Below are positions 27,084-37,447 of a stretch of 64,000 bases of DNA, one piece after another. Source of the DNA: Candidatus Zhuqueibacterota bacterium (lineage in GTDB: Bacteria > Zhuqueibacterota > Zhuqueibacteria > Residuimicrobiales > Oceaniaggregativiventaceae); NCBI GenBank assembly GCA_014728115.1, contig WJME01000190.1:1-64000 (forward strand), in the 5' to 3' direction. Within the stretch, counting starts at the first letter, position 1. Each line of letters starts with the position of its first letter. Under the pieces are notes generated by a model. It was not told the DNA's origin. It did no database searches and saw nothing but the letters and a program-made list of their open reading frames with translations. Position numbers and translations under genes: made by a program.

Positions 27084-30000
27084 ATGATAAAATCGATTGA
27101 AAAAGCTCTGTCCAAATTAGTGGGTGGAACCAGTAACGAAAAATTCTTAAAACGGGTTCAGCCCGTCGTTCAGGAAATCAATCGAATCGCAAAAGAGTAT
27201 AGCCACTTGACCGATGATGAATTGAAGGCAAAAACACCAGAATTCCGTTATCGGCTCAAAACCGGTGAAACATTGGATGATCTGTTGCCTGAAGCATTCG
27301 CTGCTGTCAAAGATACCTGTCGTCGCCTGATCGGCAAAAAATGGATGGTGCGCGGACAGGAAAATGAGTGGAATATGATTCCATATGATGTACAGCTCGT
27401 CGGCGCCATCGCCTTGCATGAAGGCAATATCGCAGAAATGGCAACAGGAGAAGGGAAAACCCTGGTGGCGTCTATGCCTCTCTATCTCAATGCTCTTGAG
27501 GGCAAGGGAGCCCATCTGGTCACCGTGAATGAATACCTGGCGCAGCGCGACTGTGAATGGATGGGACAAATATACGAGTTTCTGGGATTGCGAACCGCCG
27601 CGATTATAGGTGATATGGACCCGGCTCAAAAACGCGATGCCTATAACGCCGATATTTCGTATGGAACCAATAACGAGTTTGGTTTCGATTATCTCAGAGA
27701 TAATATGTCCGTCGATGTGTGGTCTGTGGTGCAGCGACCTCTTCATTATGCCATCGTCGATGAGGTCGACAGCGTGTTGATCGATGAAGCACGTACTCCC
27801 CTGATTATCTCTGGCGCCGTCGGAGCTCCAAGAAATGTCTATTATGAATTAAAACCAGTGGTCGCCAATTTATACAAACGTCAAAAAGAACTCGTGGATC
27901 AATTGGTGCGCGAGGGAAAGACGTTGCTTGAAAGTGATGAAGAAGCGGGTGGACTGATGTTGCTTAGAGCACAGCGAGGAGATCCTAAAAATCCTGCACT
28001 GCTCAAGCTGCTGACCTCGGAATTTTGGGTCAAAAAATTGATCGAAAAGATTCAGGGGCAATACGAAATCAATAAAAATATCGGTGAAGTGGATGCTGAA
28101 CTCTATTTCACCATCGATGAAAAAAGCAATGTTGTCGATATTACAGAAAAGGGCCGGATCTTTTTGTCTGGCGGACGTGACGAGGATATTGTTTTTAAAA
28201 TTCAATTGCTCGATGAGCTGGATGCCAATCTTGCCGAGTTGAGTGAAAAGAAAAATGCCGCGCGGTTTTTTACCCAGGATCCTGTTAATGGATTTTGTAA
28301 TGGCTTTACTTTTGAGGGCAAACTTGCCCTTGCAAGAATTCAGCGGAGCACGGGGGAAGAAGAGTTGAATGCATTGGATAGAGTTGCTCAACGGATCTCC
28401 GAGTTACCGGATGCCGTCAACCAACTCGTTCAGCAGAAAAATCTCGACAAAAATTCAGCCTGGCACTCTTTTTTCAATTTTTCCAAAAAACAGGACAAAA
28501 CATTTACAGACTTTACAAAAAAAGGAATTGAATTTATCAGTCAAGGCGGATCTGGCGCTGCATTTGAAAATGCAGTACAAGACCTGCAAAAACTTTTAGC
28601 CATGATTTCCGAATGGGAAGATCAACAAGAAATAACCCCCCGAGCGCTCCAGGAACGCAGACGTTTGTTTCTCGAAAGCCTTTTCCAGCTTCATCCCCAG
28701 ACAGGAGCGCCGATCGCGTTAACAGAACAAGGAAAAGTGGCGATCCTCGCGATGCGATATGAGGGAGTGCCTTTTGTCATGCCCTTTATTTCGCGTATGG
28801 TATCAATGCTGGAAGATGAAGAAGGCTCTGGTACAACCTCACAAGGGGCACTTTCTTTTGCCGAACGCAAACAGGAATATTTCGAATTTTCTGAAAATCG
28901 CACCTTTATCAAGCGAATTTCTGAAAAAGGACGTATCGCCATGTTGGGCGGAAATCCCGACCTCTATGTTCTGCCCGACAGAAGTGCCGTGGAAGAACGG
29001 GATCGGCAAATTCAATCGCTTTTGGATAGGACGCTCAATCAGGCCAATTATGATTATGCCGACCGGATTCGTATCGCAGAGAAAATCCAAACGGATTTTC
29101 AGCAGATTGGTCTGCTCGTTCAAGATCAAGATCTTAATTATTTTGAAACCCATTCGGTTTATGGCCAAGACCGCTGGCGTCTCTCTCAGGATGGCAAGTT
29201 TTTGTTGTCGGATTTTAGCGAACAAACTCTGGCTTTGGCCGAAGCTTTGGACAGAGAAATCTCAAAATCCACTCCTGATAAGCTCTTTGCAGTCGATTCT
29301 AAAGGGAGATGGACCGGGCTGAATCTGGAGACACTGGATCGATTAATGGGTGTTTCGTTTATCGATGTTCAGACTAAAATCAAAGAATGGCATCGTCAGG
29401 AACATAAAGATGTCTCTAATGATGTACAATTGCGTCAAAACCTGGATAGTATGCTTTTGCAAGCTTTTCCTAAAGCAAGTCAAAAGGTCGTCAGTTTGTC
29501 GCGACGATATGAAGAACTCGACCGTATGCAGCGCATTGTTCAATATTGGTGTCATCGAATTTTTAATGATGAATTTACTGATTCAGAAAAAATGCGATCT
29601 CTACACCGTTATTTCAGAGTCGAGGGGCAACCCAATCTCGGCTCTGGTGATATTTCTCTTTTAGGCCTGACCGCAGTATCGATGCGCGCATTGAACGGTG
29701 AAGCCGCCATCCGTCTGCATGAAGCCGAATTGCTTTTCAAAAATATGGAAGATCCTGACACCGAGCTGGACGGCTTGTTTGAACTCAATGACAAAGGAAT
29801 TCCCATTGAAATTCAAAAGGCAGCCCGTGCGATTCTCGTCGACGGCTTGCCTTATTTTAGCTTTAGCCAGGAGCTGAGCAAATTCAGAGATCAGATCTTA
29901 AAAATTGCCAGCAAAAAAGCCAATAACCGCCAGGAATTGGAAAGCTTGCTGCCCAAAGATAAAGTCCAATTGCGTTCAAATGGGTTTTTACTGGATGAGC

Positions 30001-33000
30001 GAGAGATGAATGAACTGTTATCAAAAGCTCATGCCCCAGGTCAAGTCATCTCAAATGAGGAAATTGAACACTGGTGTCAAATTCACTTTGATCGTAAACC
30101 CCGCACGATATTGGAACAACAGAGAGAACGTTACTGGAAAGAATATACCCAGGTCGAGGAACGAATACAAAATATTTCCCAGCTCCTCAAGGCCTATACT
30201 TTGTTCCATGCAGATGTCGATTATGTGGTAAAATCGCTGGATGATGAAGATATGCGCTCGCGCGGACGTGGGGGCAAACGGGGTAAAGCCGTCGTCATCG
30301 TCGACCAGTTCACAGGGCGACTGATGCCTGGCAGGCGCTTTAGCGATGGCCTGCATGAAGCATTGGAAGCAAAGGAAGGTGTCGAAGTGCAAGCCGAGAG
30401 TCAGACTCTGGCTACGATTACGTTGCAGAATTTTTTCCGGATATATAAAAAATTGTCTGGTATGACCGGTACCGCAGAGACCGAAGCCCAGGAATTCTTT
30501 AGTACTTATAAACTGGATGTCAAGGTCATTCCTACGAATAAACCGGTAATTCGGGATGACCGTAATGATGTCATTTTTCGGACAAAGAACGAAAAATACC
30601 AGGCCATTATCGATGAAGCTATTCAGATGCACGATGATGGACGGGCCGTTCTCATCGGTACTATCTCTGTCGATGTGTCGCAACGGTTGAGCGAATTGCT
30701 GCAAAGACGAGGGGTGCCCCTGGCCAATTGGCTGAAAAAAGGAGATGTGAGCAAAGAGATCGAATCGGGACGTGTCCATACGGTTCTTAATGCCAAATTT
30801 CACCGTCAGGAAGCGGAAATCGTTGCCAAGGCAGGGCAACCCGGTATGATCACCATCGCAACCAATATGGCCGGTCGTGGTACAGATATCAAGCTTCATC
30901 CAAAAGTTCTTGAAAATGGTGGCTTGCACATCATCGGTTCTGAAAAACACGAGTCGCGCCGAATCGACCGGCAGCTGCGTGGGCGTGCCGGCCGACAGGG
31001 TGATCCCGGATCTTCCCGGTTCTATCTTTCTTTGGAAGATGATCTGATGCGATTGTTCGGGTCTGATCGCATAACCAATGTGATGAGTCGACTCGGTCAG
31101 TCCGAAGAAAATGAACGCATCGAACACCCGTTGATTACAAAGTCTATAGAACGAGCGCAGAAAAAAGTTGAAGAACGCAATTTCGAAATCCGGAAGAACC
31201 TGCTCGAGTATGATAATGTACTCAATGAACAACGAAAAATCATATACAAGAGACGACAAAATCTCCTGGGATTCGCTCAACCTGTTGATCTGATCGAATC
31301 CAAGGCCAAACGCTATTTCAATGAAGAAGATGATACCGACAAGTGGGATCTCGACGGCCTGGTCGAGAATTTGACGCGGTTTTTTGGCCGGGTGCCCGAA
31401 TTTACCAAAGATGATTTATATGGCCAAAAAGCAGCTGATATCAAATCGATCGTTGCTGAATGGATCGAAAAGCAGATTGACGAAGATCAACACCTACGCG
31501 AACTGCAGATACGGCATCGATTGTTCGGCTATGTGGATCGCAATGGCTTGATCAGTGAGATCGTTCGCAGCAAGATCCAGTTGCATAACGCAGGCACTGA
31601 TGATGTTTCAAAATGGAATATGGAAGGTATTCATTACGAGATTTCACGTATTTTTTCTAGTGCACCGGATTGGCTCGATTCTCAAACCTCATTTTCAGGC
31701 CCACAAGAAGTCAAAGATCGGTTGACCCAGTGGGCGGTCGATCTGATTGCTAAAGAGTGGGATGAAAAAGGGGACAGATTTAGCACGGTCATCTTTGGTG
31801 CGTTGCCTTTACATGTGTTTTTACAAGTCTATATCATTGCTCTGATGAATTTTCATCTGCGTGTGACAGAACCGACGATAAACTGGCGTACCGAAGAATT
31901 TCTCAATGACCTGGAAAGAGTGTTTTACGCTCGCCCACAGCTGGGCAGCAACGAAATACGCAATATTCGAAGAGATAAACTCAGCGAACTATTGGTGCAA
32001 TGGCTCGATTCTCTGAATATCAACGAGGACCTGGATCTTGCCTATAGACACCGGATTTTAGGATACCTGTCTTCCTTTTATTTTCTCGGCGCTGCTGTGG
32101 AATATTGCTTCCGAAACCGTGCGCTTAACGATGGCAGCCAGATTCTAAGGCTGAACAAAGAGCACGAACAATTTCTACAAAGTATCGTTCCGGCGGATTT
32201 CTCAGATTTGCCCGAAACCTCTGATGCTGATCTCTATCTGAATACTATTCTTGAGAAAATGCGTGTGGCTTTTCTCGGAAAACTCCGGGATGATATGGAT
32301 GCATATGATTCGGTGATGATCGCGAATGCGACCATCGAAGAGCTGATTCAAGCCAGTACCGTGTTGATCCTCGAACAGGCACTCCATCGCAACAAAGACC
32401 GGGCAGGCTGGATGGCAAAAACCCTGGAATTCGCGTTCATGAAACGACCTGAGAAAGGTCTGCCTGACTCTCAGGAAAAGCTGGCTATTGATTCTTATCG
32501 TGAAGACCTGATTGCCTGGGCGCTTAAACACCATCATGATGTTTCTTATCATGATGAGCGTGTCGAGCAAGAACGCCTGAGTTCAGAGATCGTCCGTGAT
32601 TCGGTTTTTTCTATGATCGAGGACACGATCTATACGATTATTTCACAGCATCTGGGTAATGAACAAGCCCTTGACGATACCATGCTTACCCGGATTCAGG
32701 CAGACTGTCGTGTGGTCTTTCGTCAGGCTCCTGCCATACAGGATGACAATCCAGAACTGATGGAACCCGGATTTGTGATGGATCAGATTTCCGCATGGTC
32801 ACATGACCTCTACCAAAAACGGGTTGACGATTTGGGGTCTCGGTTGGCCACGCGCTATGAGCGATACTATGTTTTGGAAAAAATCGACGAAAATTGGCGA
32901 CAACACCTGAGTGGCATCGATGAGCTTCGGGAAGGCATCGGACTGCGTGGATATGGGCAAAAAGACCCACTTATAGAATACAAATCTGAAGCTTACAAGA

Positions 33001-33308
33001 TGTTTGTACAGACCATAGAACGCATTAATCGCGATGTTGTGAGCACTTTGTTCAAAGTTTTTGATATCGGAGGCGAACTGGCTGAGCAACAAATGCGTCG
33101 TGCTGAACCCAAAAATTTCGTTACTACCCACTCTCAAGTGGAAACATTCAAAGCCAGCCGGCAGGCTGCAACGGCGAACGCTGGCGGCGCCCAAAATCAA
33201 CCGGCGAAACCTCAGACTGTTGTCAAAACGTCCAGGGTCGGACGCAATGATCCTTGCCCCTGCGGCAGCGGTAAAAAATATAAGCATTGTTGTGGCCGAA
33301 ACGCTTGA
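27084..33308 (+). CDS. secA: preprotein translocase ATPase SecA, giant form with two large insertions
   Basis: Motor ATPase that drives preproteins through SecYEG. The frame is open for 2074 residues; ordinary SecA has about 800-1100. All core parts are present: Walker A TGEGKT (121-126), [19 protein letters not shown] (about 226-244), [19 protein letters not shown] (about 1071), [20 protein letters not shown] (about 1261), [68 protein letters not shown] (about 1935) and a C-terminal SEC-C zinc motif. The space between the first and second core blocks (about 830 residues) is some 660 longer than in E. coli SecA and lies in the preprotein cross-linking domain. A second insertion of about 400 residues lies in the helical scaffold/wing region and contains about 90-residue repeats (Trp1421, Trp1511, Trp1601). 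GAGG precedes the ATG. Confidence 0.95.
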   Translation: MIKSIEKALSKLVGGTSNEKFLKRVQPVVQEINRIAKEYSHLTDDELKAKTPEFRYRLKTGETLDDLLPEAFAAVKDTCRRLIGKKWMVRGQENEWNMIPYDVQLVGAIALHEGNIAEMATGEGKTLVASMPLYLNALEGKGAHLVTVNEYLAQRDCEWMGQIYEFLGLRTAAIIGDMDPAQKRDAYNADISYGTNNEFGFDYLRDNMSVDVWSVVQRPLHYAIVDEVDSVLIDEARTPLIISGAVGAPRNVYYELKPVVANLYKRQKELVDQLVREGKTLLESDEEAGGLMLLRAQRGDPKNPALLKLLTSEFWVKKLIEKIQGQYEINKNIGEVDAELYFTIDEKSNVVDITEKGRIFLSGGRDEDIVFKIQLLDELDANLAELSEKKNAARFFTQDPVNGFCNGFTFEGKLALARIQRSTGEEELNALDRVAQRISELPDAVNQLVQQKNLDKNSAWHSFFNFSKKQDKTFTDFTKKGIEFISQGGSGAAFENAVQDLQKLLAMISEWEDQQEITPRALQERRRLFLESLFQLHPQTGAPIALTEQGKVAILAMRYEGVPFVMPFISRMVSMLEDEEGSGTTSQGALSFAERKQEYFEFSENRTFIKRISEKGRIAMLGGNPDLYVLPDRSAVEERDRQIQSLLDRTLNQANYDYADRIRIAEKIQTDFQQIGLLVQDQDLNYFETHSVYGQDRWRLSQDGKFLLSDFSEQTLALAEALDREISKSTPDKLFAVDSKGRWTGLNLETLDRLMGVSFIDVQTKIKEWHRQEHKDVSNDVQLRQNLDSMLLQAFPKASQKVVSLSRRYEELDRMQRIVQYWCHRIFNDEFTDSEKMRSLHRYFRVEGQPNLGSGDISLLGLTAVSMRALNGEAAIRLHEAELLFKNMEDPDTELDGLFELNDKGIPIEIQKAARAILVDGLPYFSFSQELSKFRDQILKIASKKANNRQELESLLPKDKVQLRSNGFLLDEREMNELLSKAHAPGQVISNEEIEHWCQIHFDRKPRTILEQQRERYWKEYTQVEERIQNISQLLKAYTLFHADVDYVVKSLDDEDMRSRGRGGKRGKAVVIVDQFTGRLMPGRRFSDGLHEALEAKEGVEVQAESQTLATITLQNFFRIYKKLSGMTGTAETEAQEFFSTYKLDVKVIPTNKPVIRDDRNDVIFRTKNEKYQAIIDEAIQMHDDGRAVLIGTISVDVSQRLSELLQRRGVPLANWLKKGDVSKEIESGRVHTVLNAKFHRQEAEIVAKAGQPGMITIATNMAGRGTDIKLHPKVLENGGLHIIGSEKHESRRIDRQLRGRAGRQGDPGSSRFYLSLEDDLMRLFGSDRITNVMSRLGQSEENERIEHPLITKSIERAQKKVEERNFEIRKNLLEYDNVLNEQRKIIYKRRQNLLGFAQPVDLIESKAKRYFNEEDDTDKWDLDGLVENLTRFFGRVPEFTKDDLYGQKAADIKSIVAEWIEKQIDEDQHLRELQIRHRLFGYVDRNGLISEIVRSKIQLHNAGTDDVSKWNMEGIHYEISRIFSSAPDWLDSQTSFSGPQEVKDRLTQWAVDLIAKEWDEKGDRFSTVIFGALPLHVFLQVYIIALMNFHLRVTEPTINWRTEEFLNDLERVFYARPQLGSNEIRNIRRDKLSELLVQWLDSLNINEDLDLAYRHRILGYLSSFYFLGAAVEYCFRNRALNDGSQILRLNKEHEQFLQSIVPADFSDLPETSDADLYLNTILEKMRVAFLGKLRDDMDAYDSVMIANATIEELIQASTVLILEQALHRNKDRAGWMAKTLEFAFMKRPEKGLPDSQEKLAIDSYREDLIAWALKHHHDVSYHDERVEQERLSSEIVRDSVFSMIEDTIYTIISQHLGNEQALDDTMLTRIQADCRVVFRQAPAIQDDNPELMEPGFVMDQISAWSHDLYQKRVDDLGSRLATRYERYYVLEKIDENWRQHLSGIDELREGIGLRGYGQKDPLIEYKSEAYKMFVQTIERINRDVVSTLFKVFDIGGELAEQQMRRAEPKNFVTTHSQVETFKASRQAATANAGGAQNQPAKPQTVVKTSRVGRNDPCPCGSGKKYKHCCGRNA

Positions 33309-33371
33309 TTTTGGTTTTTAATTTCGTATATTGAATTAAGAGCTGTACAGATCTCGTTACCGGAGCTGTGA

Positions 33372-33839
33372 ATGAATCACCGAATATTTAAGATATTGTC
33401 CTTTGTTATAAAAGAAATTCAAAAGAATTCCATTGAAGATATCGATCTTAATGTTATTGTACAAGCCCTTGAGGATAGAGGGTTTTCTGAAGATGAAATC
33501 GCCACTGCCATATCTTGGTTAGGATCTAAGGACGAGGCCATGGACCCGATGCTTTATGACACAGGAGTCGGTTTACCTCGCCCTGTCTGGCGACAGCTAA
33601 ATGATATGGAACAACAAGCAATTTCGCCTTCAGCATACAGTTATCTTTTTCACCTTCGCGAGATGCAAATTCTTGCTGATTCTGAGATGGAAATGGTTAT
33701 TGAAAGGGCTGTCAAACTGGATATCCCGCAGATCGGTGTCGAGGATATGCAAGACCTGATCGCTATTATCGTCCTGGATTTTGAGGGGACGGCCTCTGAA
33801 GGGTTTTTTCAGTTTACGTCCAATCAGTTACCCCATTAA
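33372..33839 (+). CDS. smg: DUF494/Smg family protein
   Basis: 155 residues of the DUF494 family, recognised by the N-terminal helical pattern (FKILSFVIKEIQKN...LEDRGFSEDEIATAISWL). The function is unknown; the gene is commonly found beside dprA and topA. Here it directly precedes the topA-like gene, with 10 bases between stop and start, which supports both identities. Confidence 0.8.
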   Translation: MNHRIFKILSFVIKEIQKNSIEDIDLNVIVQALEDRGFSEDEIATAISWLGSKDEAMDPMLYDTGVGLPRPVWRQLNDMEQQAISPSAYSYLFHLREMQILADSEMEMVIERAVKLDIPQIGVEDMQDLIAIIVLDFEGTASEGFFQFTSNQLPH

Positions 33840-33849
33840 TGGCCTGCTT

Positions 33850-35940
33850 ATGAAAAACGCATTATGGATCGTAGAAAACGACCATCTTGCAGCGACGATA
33901 AAATCGTTAACACCTGACGGACTGGTTATTGCGGTTGAGGGGGGGATGATAAAGTGGCCAGATCATACGACGAGAGACTTGGACCCATTATCCCATCCCG
34001 AGTTTGATCCCAATAATGAAAACCTGGCCGCGCAACTTTTGGATGCGGCCAAACGGTCTCCTCGTGTTTTTATCGCATTTATGCCTGATATGTATGGCTC
34101 TGCTTTTTTTGTTGCGATGCAACATTTTTTGGGCAATGTCGCAAAATGCCACCCGGTAGCGTGTGAATCCTGGACAAAAGCCAACCTGAAAACAAATGAC
34201 CCGGGCTTTAAACATTGGAAAAAGGCGTCGGTAGTATACACTTACTTTGATGAACTTTTTAACACTAGAATTGGCAAAAACCTGGTTCGACTGACTGACG
34301 AATTGCACTGGTTGCAGGCCGTTGCTCTTTTGTTACTTAAAAATAAACAGAGAACAGTTTCCCAAAATGTCGATCCCTTTACCATTCAGACGACATTGAA
34401 AGGAAAAAATTGCCATTCTGTGCTCGCTCATCTGCAGCGATTTGGAGAAAAGCCGGTACGTATTCGTTCTGTACAAGAGGCAAAAGCCATTATTGTCGCC
34501 CTAAAAGAGCAAACACCCGTTGTATCTGCACTGGAAAAAAAAGAATCATTTCAGCATCCTCACCCCCTTTTAACCACTGCCTCGCTCGTAGAATTGACAG
34601 AACATCTTTGGCAGTGGACCCCGCAATATACACTGGATGTCGCTGAAAGCCTTTATTTGGCTCAGGATAAAAAGGGGGGCTTGATTTCTTTTCCCTATAC
34701 ACAAAGATCACTTATTCCTGAGACTGAGCATCTTGAATGGAGACAACTCGTTTTTCTGGATTATGGTAACGACTATTTGGGTGATTTAAACAATCGCCAG
34801 GATAAGCGTTTCTTTCCCTGGGAAAGTCAGGCCATCAGACCCAGTCGAACAGCATTGTTGAATCGTCAGCAGCGAGAACGACTTTCCGATCCTCAACAAA
34901 GACTTTATAATCTGATCAGGCAAAAGACGATTGCTGCGCATATAAAGCCTGCAGTCTGTACCCATCAAAACACAAGCATACGCGCAGGGGATTTTTTGTT
35001 AACGCTGTCGACGTTAGAGTACACTCGACGCGGCTTTTTGCAGGTCGATCAGACATCTGCTTTGGCAACACAATCATGTCCTGTCGTGGGGCTGCATGAA
35101 CCCCTGCAATGGCAAAACCTATCTCTGGATGATCATAATCATCCCACGACATTTAGTGCTGCAAATCTCTATGCTGCTCTTTTCGAATCCGGGATCCATC
35201 CGCAACGCCCGGTCAAAGGACTCGTCGAATCTTTGATGAAAAACGATCTTGTTGATCAAAATGAATCCGGGTTATTTTTGACCGAACGTGGTGCAGTCGT
35301 GACCGAGCATTTGCAACAGTTTGCAGGGAATCTATTAACCCCATCCTGGGCACAAGAGTTCGAGGAGCATATACGCAAAGTGGCTATGGGGCGCAAAAAA
35401 GCAGAGACGGTTTTATCGATTCTGGATAAAAACATTGCAAAGCCTGACAAAGACAAACTTGTGTCCGGCAACCGTGTATGCCCCCTGTGCAACGCCCCTC
35501 TACTCGTAGGTAATACATTCGTTCAATGTCAGAATTACCCGGAGCAATGCGATTATATGCAACAAGTAGATCCCAGCAGGCCTCAATGTCCGCATTGCGG
35601 CAAATTGCTGGTGGTGCGTAAGGGTAAATTTGGTCGCTTTTTTGCTTGTCCGGGGTATCCCGACTGCCAGCATACCGAACCCTTTGCTCTGGGAATCAAA
35701 TGTCCCAAGCCCGATTGTAACGGCATGATCATTGAACGCACAGGAAAAAGTCATAAAAGATTTTATGGGTGCAGTCAGTTTCCGGGATGCGAATTTATCC
35801 TCTTTGAAAAGCCGGTTGACCAGTCGTGCTCGCATTGCGGATATCCCCTTTTGGTACATAAAGCGAATGGCAGCCCATCTGATCTCGTTTGTCCCGAGTG
35901 CAACAAGGTTCATATCGCACAGGAAACCAGGGTCGCTTGA
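33850..35940 (+). CDS. DNA topoisomerase I (TopA) homologue, probably catalytically inactive
   Basis: The overall TopA layout is kept: an N-terminal toprim-like start (ALWIVENDHLAATIK for the usual VIVESPAKAKTIK), a central domain with AIRPS, and four C-terminal zinc ribbons (from CPLCNAPLL, CPHCGKLL, CPKPDCNG and CSHCGYPLL). Key residues are changed. The toprim DPDREGEA becomes MPDMYGSA (78-85), losing the first Asp and the Glu. GRVQSVAL becomes HWLQAVAL (Trp154 for the Arg). The active-site ITYMRTDS becomes ISFPYTQRS, with Phe281 at the catalytic Tyr (Tyr283 is two residues on). HEAIRP becomes SQAIRP. The frame is intact for 697 aa, so it is conserved as a protein and not decaying. It may be a DNA-binding or structural paralogue. 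Confidence 0.8.
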   Translation: MKNALWIVENDHLAATIKSLTPDGLVIAVEGGMIKWPDHTTRDLDPLSHPEFDPNNENLAAQLLDAAKRSPRVFIAFMPDMYGSAFFVAMQHFLGNVAKCHPVACESWTKANLKTNDPGFKHWKKASVVYTYFDELFNTRIGKNLVRLTDELHWLQAVALLLLKNKQRTVSQNVDPFTIQTTLKGKNCHSVLAHLQRFGEKPVRIRSVQEAKAIIVALKEQTPVVSALEKKESFQHPHPLLTTASLVELTEHLWQWTPQYTLDVAESLYLAQDKKGGLISFPYTQRSLIPETEHLEWRQLVFLDYGNDYLGDLNNRQDKRFFPWESQAIRPSRTALLNRQQRERLSDPQQRLYNLIRQKTIAAHIKPAVCTHQNTSIRAGDFLLTLSTLEYTRRGFLQVDQTSALATQSCPVVGLHEPLQWQNLSLDDHNHPTTFSAANLYAALFESGIHPQRPVKGLVESLMKNDLVDQNESGLFLTERGAVVTEHLQQFAGNLLTPSWAQEFEEHIRKVAMGRKKAETVLSILDKNIAKPDKDKLVSGNRVCPLCNAPLLVGNTFVQCQNYPEQCDYMQQVDPSRPQCPHCGKLLVVRKGKFGRFFACPGYPDCQHTEPFALGIKCPKPDCNGMIIERTGKSHKRFYGCSQFPGCEFILFEKPVDQSCSHCGYPLLVHKANGSPSDLVCPECNKVHIAQETRVA

Positions 35941-36881
35941 TGGCAGAGAAAAAACCTCAATATCTCCAAGAGTGGATTCAACCCTTTTTAAAATATCTCC
36001 GGGTTGAACGACAGGCATCGCCCAATACCCGGCAGGCATATCAGCGTGATCTGGATCATTTTCTAGCCCATATTCAGGCACAGGAAAAACAAAACAATAT
36101 TCCTGTCGAGCGTCTGGATCGCCAGGCAGTCAGATCTTACCTGTCCTGGCTGGTGCGAAATGATTATCAGCCGCGTTCTATTGCCCGCAAGCTTGCATGT
36201 TTGCGCTCATTCAGTAAATATCTTGTGCGCGAAAATATTATCAGGAAAAATCAGATCATCACTTTGGCTTCCCCGAAACTCGGCAAATCTTTGCCCCATT
36301 TTCTCACAGGTGCTGAAATCAAGCTCTTGCTGGGGTTGCCCGATACGAATACGTTTGCAGGAAAACGCGATTACGCTTTGCTTAAACTTTTTTACGCGAC
36401 CGGGGTGCGCATCAGTGAGATGATCGCTTTGCGCATTAACCATCTGAGGGATGATTATACTCTTCGAGTTACGGGCAAAGGCAACAAGACACGGATTGCA
36501 GCGATGGGAAAACAAACCTTTGATGACATAAAGCACTATCTCACTGCCCGAGAAGTATTTTTCGAAACCATGAATGACCCGAATGCGCCGCTTTTTGTCG
36601 ATGACCATAATGAGCCCTTTACCCGACAAAAACTCTATACCCTTTTACACACTCTTATGAAGAGGGTGACGGATCCCAGTCATGCTCATCCCCATTCATT
36701 GAGGCATACGTTTGCCACACATATGCTCGACAATGGCGCAGATCTCATGTCTGTCAAAGAATTGCTAGGTCATGCAAGTCTTTCAACCACGCAGATCTAT
36801 ACCCATGTATCTGCGGAATACTTGAAAAAAATGTACAAAGGAACTCATCCAAGAGCCAGCAAGTCTAAAAAAGACGAATAA
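35940..36881 (+). CDS. xerC: tyrosine recombinase XerC/XerD type
   Basis: Site-specific recombinase that resolves chromosome dimers at dif. The N-terminal SAM-like domain (about 1-90) precedes the catalytic domain with Arg in ATGVRISEM, HSLRHTFATHM, LGHASLSTT and the nucleophile Tyr287 in QIYTHV. Its ATG overlaps the TGA of the topA-like gene (TGATG). The smg-topA-xerC order is the common one. Which of XerC or XerD it is cannot be settled from one copy. Confidence 0.9.
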   Translation: MAEKKPQYLQEWIQPFLKYLRVERQASPNTRQAYQRDLDHFLAHIQAQEKQNNIPVERLDRQAVRSYLSWLVRNDYQPRSIARKLACLRSFSKYLVRENIIRKNQIITLASPKLGKSLPHFLTGAEIKLLLGLPDTNTFAGKRDYALLKLFYATGVRISEMIALRINHLRDDYTLRVTGKGNKTRIAAMGKQTFDDIKHYLTAREVFFETMNDPNAPLFVDDHNEPFTRQKLYTLLHTLMKRVTDPSHAHPHSLRHTFATHMLDNGADLMSVKELLGHASLSTTQIYTHVSAEYLKKMYKGTHPRASKSKKDE

Positions 36882-36976
36882 TTTTTTAATTGCATTGTTT
36901 AAAATAAGGAGGTGCCCCCCAATCCTTGATAGATTCTATGCCACTGATCGTATCACATTGTAAAAAGGAGGCATTT

Positions 36977-37312
36977 ATGAGAATCACATTCACCGCACGA
37001 CATTTTAAAACCTCAGCACGTCTGAAAACTTTTGCCGAAGAAAAGGTAAAAAAATTAAAAAAGTATTATGATGGTATACTTGACATTGAAATAATTCTGG
37101 ATTATATTAAGCAGCAACAAGTTGCCGAGATTATTGCCAAAGTGTATGGTACGCGGCTGACCGTTGTGGAAAAAAGTGAGGATATGTACAAATCAATTGA
37201 TCTGGCCGTTGAAAAACTTGAAAGACAATTGAAAAAATATAAAGGCAAAATGCGACATTTTGAAAATGAAAGGATCACCCAGGCATTTGAAAAAAATGAA
37301 ATAGAATCTTGA
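36977..37312 (+). CDS. hpf: ribosome hibernation promoting factor, short form
   Basis: 111 residues of the HPF/YfiA family (MRITFTARHFKTSARLKTFAEEKVKKLKKY), which binds the 30S decoding centre and helps form inactive ribosomes. There is no long C-terminal dimerisation domain, so it is the short form. The ATG at 36977 follows a perfect AAGGAGG. It is followed by a terminator and then hprK and PTS genes, like the rpoN-hpf-PTS clusters of other bacteria, but rpoN is not here. Confidence 0.9.
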   Translation: MRITFTARHFKTSARLKTFAEEKVKKLKKYYDGILDIEIILDYIKQQQVAEIIAKVYGTRLTVVEKSEDMYKSIDLAVEKLERQLKKYKGKMRHFENERITQAFEKNEIES

Positions 37313-37330
37313 ATACCCTAACCTCTTTGA

Positions 37331-37366
37331 GACCTGCAAACCAGAGTTTGCAGGTCTTGTTTATAT
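37331..37366 (+). terminator. probable terminator after hpf
   Basis: A perfect 10-bp stem GACCTGCAAA / TTTGCAGGTC with a six-base loop is followed by TTGTTTATATAT. The T-tract is interrupted, so termination may be partial. Confidence 0.6.
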
Positions 37367-37447
37367 ATTCCATAAACAGTTTACATGTTCACCGGTGCAA
37401 GGAATGCTTTGAATCCCAGTGCCACCACCACCAGAGCGGACAAGTCA

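Noticed and set aside
27830-30250. intein or intron in secA
   Set aside because: No intein splice motifs (Cys/Ser start, HN-Cys end) or homing nuclease motifs are visible, and the insertion reads like native SecA-type helices and hairpins.
30051-31280. 409-codon open frame on the minus strand opposite secA
   Set aside because: It lies wholly over conserved SecA core motifs and is an antisense shadow.
33781-33849. earlier ATG for the TopA-like protein
   Set aside because: The extension overlaps smg, and the toprim-like start fits the ATG at 33850.
33850-35940. TopA-like gene as an ordinary pseudogene
   Set aside because: The frame is uninterrupted for 697 codons with intact zinc ribbons, so decay is unlikely even though catalytic residues are changed.
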